DNA of 64,000 nucleotides, taken from VGBO01 sp964453335 (GTDB taxonomy: Bacteria; Actinomycetota; Acidimicrobiia; Acidimicrobiales; CAIXPF01). The notes beneath the pieces were generated by a model. It saw nothing but the letters and a program-made list of their open reading frames with translations, made no database searches and was not told the DNA's origin. This document shows positions 60,371-64,000 of this stretch, piece after piece. Numbering within the stretch: the stretch's first letter is position 1; each line of letters begins with the position of its first letter. The stretch covers positions 124,001-188,000 of the forward strand of contig CAYVOK010000002.1 of assembly GCA_964453335.1 (NCBI GenBank), written 5' to 3'. The position numbers and the translations under genes are program-made.

Positions 60371-60777
60371 GACGCGTACGCCATCTGCCGATCGACCCGG
60401 GCCCGCAGCACCGCGCGGACACGACCGAGAAGGGCGTCGGTCAGGGCGTCACCGATCGTGGAACGACTCCGGTGGACGGCCTCGACGAGTGTGGCGAGGC
60501 CGGAGGTCGCGTCCGTCGCGGTGAGCGCACCTACAGCAGCGCGCACCTCGGGCGCATCCGCACCGTCGAGCAGTCCGTCGAGGTCGGCGACGAGTGCGGC
60601 GACCTCGACGCGCTCGGCGGCCGCGTGGTCCTCGGCGAGCTCGAGCTGCCGGGCGAGCTTGTCGAGCACGACGGCCGCCATGAAGGCCTGGGTCCGGGCG
60701 AACCCGTCACCGACCTCGGGGGCGATGTCCTCGCGCACCGTCCTGGCGAGGCGGGCGAGGAGCTCGTGCGGTTCCAT
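60367..60777 (-). CDS. Hypothetical helical protein, 136 aa
   Basis: Mostly helical, acidic protein beginning MEPHELLARLARTVREDIAPEV, with long Ala/Leu/Asp helices and a basic C-terminus (RVRAVLRARVDRQMAYAS). It has no cysteines, signal or membrane segments. I do not recognise a named domain, though similar small genes are often next to APH-like kinases. It is first in the unit coupled by GTGA to the kinase homologue. TACGAT lies eight bases before the ATG. Confidence 0.65.
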   Translation of the reverse strand: MEPHELLARLARTVREDIAPEVGDGFARTQAFMAAVVLDKLARQLELAEDHAAAERVEVAALVADLDGLLDGADAPEVRAAVGALTATDATSGLATLVEAVHRSRSTIGDALTDALLGRVRAVLRARVDRQMAYAS

Positions 60778-60785
60778 CGCCGCGG

Positions 60786-60791
60786 ATCGTA
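60786..60791 (-). promoter_or_regulatory. -10-like element of the small protein/APH unit
   Basis: Minus-strand TACGAT, eight bases, then ATG. It lies in the 20-base spacer after tadC, so this unit may have its own start although it follows the Tad genes closely. Confidence 0.35.
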
Positions 60792-60797
60792 GATCCG

Positions 60798-61688
60798 TCA
60801 CCGACCGCGCACGAGCGCCTCGTAGACGTTCAGCATCGCCGGCCCCAACACGATCGCCATCAGCGCGGGGAGCATGCAGAGCATCGTCGGCAGCAGGATC
60901 TTGACGGGCAGCTTCATCGCCCGTTCCTCCGCCGCCTGGCGCCGTGCGATCCGGATCTCGTTCGCCTGCAACTCGAGCGTCGCCGACAGCGGCACGCCGA
61001 GCTTGTCGGACTGCACGAGCGCCCGCACGAGCAGGCCGAGTTCGGGGAGATCGACCCGTTCGGCGAGCGATCGCAGCGCGTCGGCCCGTGGCATCCCGAC
61101 ACGGACGTCCTGCACGACTCGCTGCAGTTCCTCGCCGAAGGTCCCCGTCGACGAACGCGCTACCCGCGCCATCGCTGCGTCGAGGCCGAGGCCGGCGCGC
61201 ACGACGACGGCGAGCTGGTCGACCACGTCCGCGAGTTCGGTCGCGATCGCCGCCCGTCGTTCGGCCGCCTTCGCGAGCACGATCCGTTCCGGCGCCAGCT
61301 GTGCGACGGTGACGAGCAACCCGGCGGTGACGAGGCCGGTGACGTCGGGCGAGCCGACGAGTGCGAGCCCGCCGAGCACGACGGCGACCGCCGTGCCCAC
61401 CCCCTTGAGCAGCGCGATCCGTCCGACGCTCCACGACGCCTGCAGGTGCGCACCCTGCACCGCCCGTTCGAGCACCGCACGGCGTCCCGCGGGGACGAGA
61501 CCGAGCGCGACCCCTTCGAGCGACCGGGTGAGCCGACCCGATCGGCGCGGCAGGGGCGCACCGACCGGCGCCGCCCGGCCGAGCCGCTCGACGAGTCGCA
61601 CCCGCGGGTGCGCCGGCGTCCGCACCGTCGCGAACGCCACGAACGCCGCCACGACGAGCAGCACCGCACCCGACATCGTCCCGCTCAC
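60798..61688 (-). CDS. tadC: Type II/IV secretion F-domain inner-membrane protein (TadC-like)
   Basis: Integral membrane protein of 296 residues. A single N-terminal helix is followed by two helices near residues 95-135, a T2SSF cytosolic domain (ELADVVDQLAVVVRAGLGL and DLPELGLLVRALVQSDKLG, residues about 150-225) and a C-terminal helix pair (LLPTMLCMLPALMAIV). It would form the platform of a Tad/Flp pilus with its TadB partner. It starts 10 bases after the tadB-like gene. A second start (ATG) four codons in is possible. Confidence 0.87.
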   Translation of the reverse strand: MSGTMSGAVLLVVAAFVAFATVRTPAHPRVRLVERLGRAAPVGAPLPRRSGRLTRSLEGVALGLVPAGRRAVLERAVQGAHLQASWSVGRIALLKGVGTAVAVVLGGLALVGSPDVTGLVTAGLLVTVAQLAPERIVLAKAAERRAAIATELADVVDQLAVVVRAGLGLDAAMARVARSSTGTFGEELQRVVQDVRVGMPRADALRSLAERVDLPELGLLVRALVQSDKLGVPLSATLELQANEIRIARRQAAEERAMKLPVKILLPTMLCMLPALMAIVLGPAMLNVYEALVRGR

Positions 61689-61698
61689 GACCGACCCC

Positions 61699-63396
61699 TC
61701 ACTGGACGGATCCGATCATCCGTCGCATCCACAGGTACCCCACGACGAGGGACACCCCGGCACCGCCGAGCAGGACGAGCCCCACACCCTCGGTGAGCCG
61801 GGCGAAGTACGCCGGGTTCATCACGGCCAACGCCACCGCGACGCCGGGGGGCAGGCCCATCATCACGTACGCCGACACACGGCCCTCGGCCGTGAGCGCC
61901 GACACCTGACGGCGGAGCCGCTGCCGGTCGCGGATCGTCGCCGCGACCGTGTCGAGGACGTGCGCGAGGTCACCGCCGACGGTCTGGTTGATCTCGACGG
62001 CGTCGACGACCCACGCCAGGTCGGCCGCATCGAGGCGTGTCGCCATCGCGCCGAGCGCGTCCGGCAGGTCACGTCCCGCCCGCACCTCGAGCAGCACGCG
62101 CCGGAGTTCGCTGCGCGCCGGCTCGTCGGCCTCCGACGCCACCGCGTCGAGCGCCTGGAGGAACCCGTAGCCCGATCGCAGCATGGCGACGACCACCTGC
62201 AGGAGATCGGGCAGCGCAGCGAGGAACCTGTTCCGCCGTGACGTCGCCCGCGTCGACAGCCACACCCGCGCGCCGAGCGGCGTGACGAGCACGGCGACGG
62301 GAAGGGCGAGCGGGCCCACGAGCACGGTGCCGAGCACGGCGACCAGGACGCCGACCGCTGCGACGCGGAGCACGAACTCCTCGGGTCCGAGGCCGCTGCC
62401 CGCTCGTTCGAGCGCACGCTGCAACGCGACCCGACGGCCGGATCGCTCGACGAACGCCGCAGCGGCCCGAGCAGGCGCGCTCGAGCGTGCGGTGCTGCGA
62501 TCGACCCCGGGCACGACGATGCCGGCTGCGGCGAGGCGTCGGAGTCGGTCCGCGCGCCCACCACCGGTGGCGACGACGGCGACGAGGGCGACGGCGAGCA
62601 GCACCAGTCCGACACCGGCGACCGGGCTGCGCCCACCCGCGACCACGGGGACCGCGGTGAGTCGTGCGGGTGCGTTCCCGGCGGTGTCGGCGGCGACCTC
62701 CGGGCCGGGCGTCACCGTGGTCGGCGGTGCGGTCGAGCCGTCGGTCACAACCGGGCCGTCGAGCAGGTTGCGGGCGGTGCGTTCGTAGGTGGTGGCGAGC
62801 GCGCCGAGGTCCGCCACCGTCGTGATCGACCCGCCGCCCGACGCCGCGATGGCGGCGAGTGCCGGCTGGCTCGACTCGGGCGACGCGAGCTCGATCACCT
62901 CGATCCGCGCCGTCGCAGCGACGTTCAGTGCGTCGGACAGCGTCGACGCACTGACCGTGTCACCACCGTCGGAGAGGAGCACGACCGCCCGACCGGCCGG
63001 GTCGCCGACCGGCGCCACGTCGCGGGCGATCGTGACGAGCGTGTCGTACAGCGCGGTCTCGCCGCCCGCCTCGAGCGCGGCGACCGCCGCGAGCACCGCC
63101 GCACGCGGGGATCCGGGCGCAGCGAGCACCACGGGCCGGGGGCCGAACGCCACGAGACCGACCGCGACCGAGGCGGGCAACCGTCCGACGAACGCGGTCA
63201 CGGCCTCCTTCGCCGCGGCGAGCGGGGCGCCGGCCATGCTCCCCGACGTGTCGACGACGACGAGCACCTCCCCTACCGGTGTCGGCGTCGCCGCCGCGGC
63301 GACCGGCGAAAGACCGGCGACGAGGCCGAGCGCGACCAGCAGCGCGACGCACGCACTCGCGACGCGCACGCAGACCCGCACCCGACGAACCGTCAT
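61699..63396 (-). CDS. VWA domain fused to T2SSF (TadB-like) protein
   Basis: Protein of 565 residues. A signal peptide to about residue 36 leads into a von Willebrand factor A domain with the MIDAS sequence DTSGSM at 49-54 and LSDGGDT near 145. A Thr/Pro-rich linker and a helix follow, then a TadB-type F domain with ALPDLLQVVVAMLRSGYGFLQAL near 395-417 and C-terminal helices. The VWA part should face outside and the F domain inside. The ATG overlaps the stop of the ATPase gene (ATGA). Confidence 0.87.
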   Translation of the reverse strand: MTVRRVRVCVRVASACVALLVALGLVAGLSPVAAAATPTPVGEVLVVVDTSGSMAGAPLAAAKEAVTAFVGRLPASVAVGLVAFGPRPVVLAAPGSPRAAVLAAVAALEAGGETALYDTLVTIARDVAPVGDPAGRAVVLLSDGGDTVSASTLSDALNVAATARIEVIELASPESSQPALAAIAASGGGSITTVADLGALATTYERTARNLLDGPVVTDGSTAPPTTVTPGPEVAADTAGNAPARLTAVPVVAGGRSPVAGVGLVLLAVALVAVVATGGGRADRLRRLAAAGIVVPGVDRSTARSSAPARAAAAFVERSGRRVALQRALERAGSGLGPEEFVLRVAAVGVLVAVLGTVLVGPLALPVAVLVTPLGARVWLSTRATSRRNRFLAALPDLLQVVVAMLRSGYGFLQALDAVASEADEPARSELRRVLLEVRAGRDLPDALGAMATRLDAADLAWVVDAVEINQTVGGDLAHVLDTVAATIRDRQRLRRQVSALTAEGRVSAYVMMGLPPGVAVALAVMNPAYFARLTEGVGLVLLGGAGVSLVVGYLWMRRMIGSVQ

Positions 63397-64000
63397 CGCG
63401 TGCGCCACCGACCTGCCGGCTCGACGTCGTCGCCGAACCACGCTGCGGGGAGTTCGATCCCACGTGCGGCGAGACGGTCCGAGAACCCGGGACGCACGCC
63501 CGTCGCGACGAGTCGACCCGGCCCCGACCCGCCCGCAGCCCGGCTGTCGTAGGTGAAGAGGTCGGAGAGCGTGATGATCTCGCCCTCCATGCCGACGACC
63601 TCGGTGACCGCGGTGACCCGTCGCACACCGTCCACCCCGCGTTCGAGCTGCACGACGAGGTCGAGCGCCGACGCGATCTGCTCACGCACCGCCCGCAACG
63701 GCAGGTCGAACCCCGCCATCAGCACCATCGTCTCGAGCCGGGACAGCGACTCGCGGGGGGAGTTCGCATGCACGGTGGCGAGCGAACCGTCGTGGCCGGT
63801 GTTCATCGCCTGCAACATGTCGAGCGCCTCCGCGCCCCGGACCTCACCGACGACGATCCGGTCGGGTCGCATGCGCAGCGCGTTCCGCACGAGGTCGCGG
63901 ATGCTGATCTCCCCCCGGCCCTCGATGTTCGCCGGTCGGCTCTCGAGGCGGATCACGTGCCGCTGCAGCAGCTGCAGTTCGACGGCGTCCTCGATCGTGA
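63393..64000 (-). CDS. CpaF/TadA-family secretion ATPase, partial (cut by right edge)
   Basis: C-terminal 200 or so residues of a hexameric secretion ATPase that powers Tad pilus assembly. The visible part starts TIEDAVELQL, then LVRNALRMRPDRIVVGEVRG (the Walker B region), MNTGHDGSLATVHANSP and LSRLETMVLMAG. The N-terminal domain and Walker A lie outside the window. It is first of the tadA-tadB-tadC order visible here and is linked to the VWA/TadB gene by an ATGA overlap. Confidence 0.92.
   Translation of the reverse strand, partial: TIEDAVELQLLQRHVIRLESRPANIEGRGEISIRDLVRNALRMRPDRIVVGEVRGAEALDMLQAMNTGHDGSLATVHANSPRESLSRLETMVLMAGFDLPLRAVREQIASALDLVVQLERGVDGVRRVTAVTEVVGMEGEIITLSDLFTYDSRAAGGSGPGRLVATGVRPGFSDRLAARGIELPAAWFGDDVEPAGRWRTR

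Noticed and set aside
1..64000. CRISPR arrays, tRNA or rRNA genes, transposases, attachment sites or prophage genes
   Set aside because: No regularly spaced repeats, no cloverleaf-like or rRNA sequence, and no transposase or integrase motifs were seen on either strand.

Overview
The window is very GC-rich, densely packed chromosomal DNA. It carries about 60 protein genes, no RNA genes, no CRISPR array, no insertion sequence and no gene-free stretch longer than 300 bases. Three N runs (100, 10 and 100 bases) show it comes from a draft or scaffolded assembly. The content points to a high-GC actinobacterium, most likely of the Acidimicrobiia type (inference): two F420-type luciferase-fold oxidoreductases, three acyl-CoA dehydrogenases, several CaiB/BaiF family III CoA-transferases, DUF2510/RDD and DUF2786 proteins, and a Tad-type pilus or secretion locus. 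Genes are often joined by 4-base GTGA or ATGA overlaps. Many starts have a TANNNT hexamer only 6-8 bases upstream, which suggests frequent leaderless transcripts.

Layout. 1-4.4 kb: acyl-CoA dehydrogenase (cut by the left edge), a small ORF, a NUDIX-like DUF4916 protein and an unknown protein on the minus strand; divergently, a MutT-type NUDIX hydrolase coupled to a DUF2786 protein and a zinc metalloprotease-like protein. 4.3-10.9 kb: acyl-CoA dehydrogenase, F420 oxidoreductase, D-aminoacylase-type amidohydrolase and two coupled CoA-transferases. 10.9-19.4 kb: MFS exporter, alpha/beta hydrolases, Rieske oxygenase, cysteine-rich protein, two SDR enzymes and a class II aldolase interrupted by a gap. 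19.5-22.5 kb: fused two-domain CoA-transferase and EthD-like protein. 22.5-28.5 kb: operon of a CtpE-like P-type ATPase, phosphoenolpyruvate synthase and an M50 protease with CBS domains. 28.5-41.1 kb: catabolic oxidoreductases, a second amidohydrolase, an amidohydrolase-2 protein, nitroreductase, a molybdenum oxidoreductase fused to pentapeptide repeats, an esterase, an acyl-CoA dehydrogenase, a flavin amine oxidase with permuted domain order and an SRPBCC protein. 41.1-46.9 kb: a three-gene pterin operon (SDR, PTPS, FolE), a racemase-like CoA-transferase family protein and a quinone reductase/SDR/cyclase operon. 47-55.8 kb: P450 with a phosphotransferase, two exported intradiol-dioxygenase-like proteins, small membrane and lipoprotein genes, a Baeyer-Villiger-type monooxygenase, DUF2237 and a selenoprotein. 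55.9-64 kb: proton-pumping pyrophosphatase, an APH-like kinase group and Tad genes running off the right edge.

The overall theme is oxidative degradation of CoA-activated, probably steroid-, terpenoid- or aromatic-like substrates: activation or transfer (CoA-transferases), desaturation (acyl-CoA dehydrogenases), oxygenation (P450, Rieske, BVMO, FAD monooxygenase, intradiol-like) and hydrolysis (alpha/beta hydrolases, amidohydrolases). The most notable observations are a UGA-containing GrdB-family gene with a SECIS-like hairpin, an amine oxidase whose C-terminal FAD-binding segment sits at its N-terminus, a probable tetrahydrobiopterin-type operon, and several enzyme-family members that lack canonical catalytic residues.
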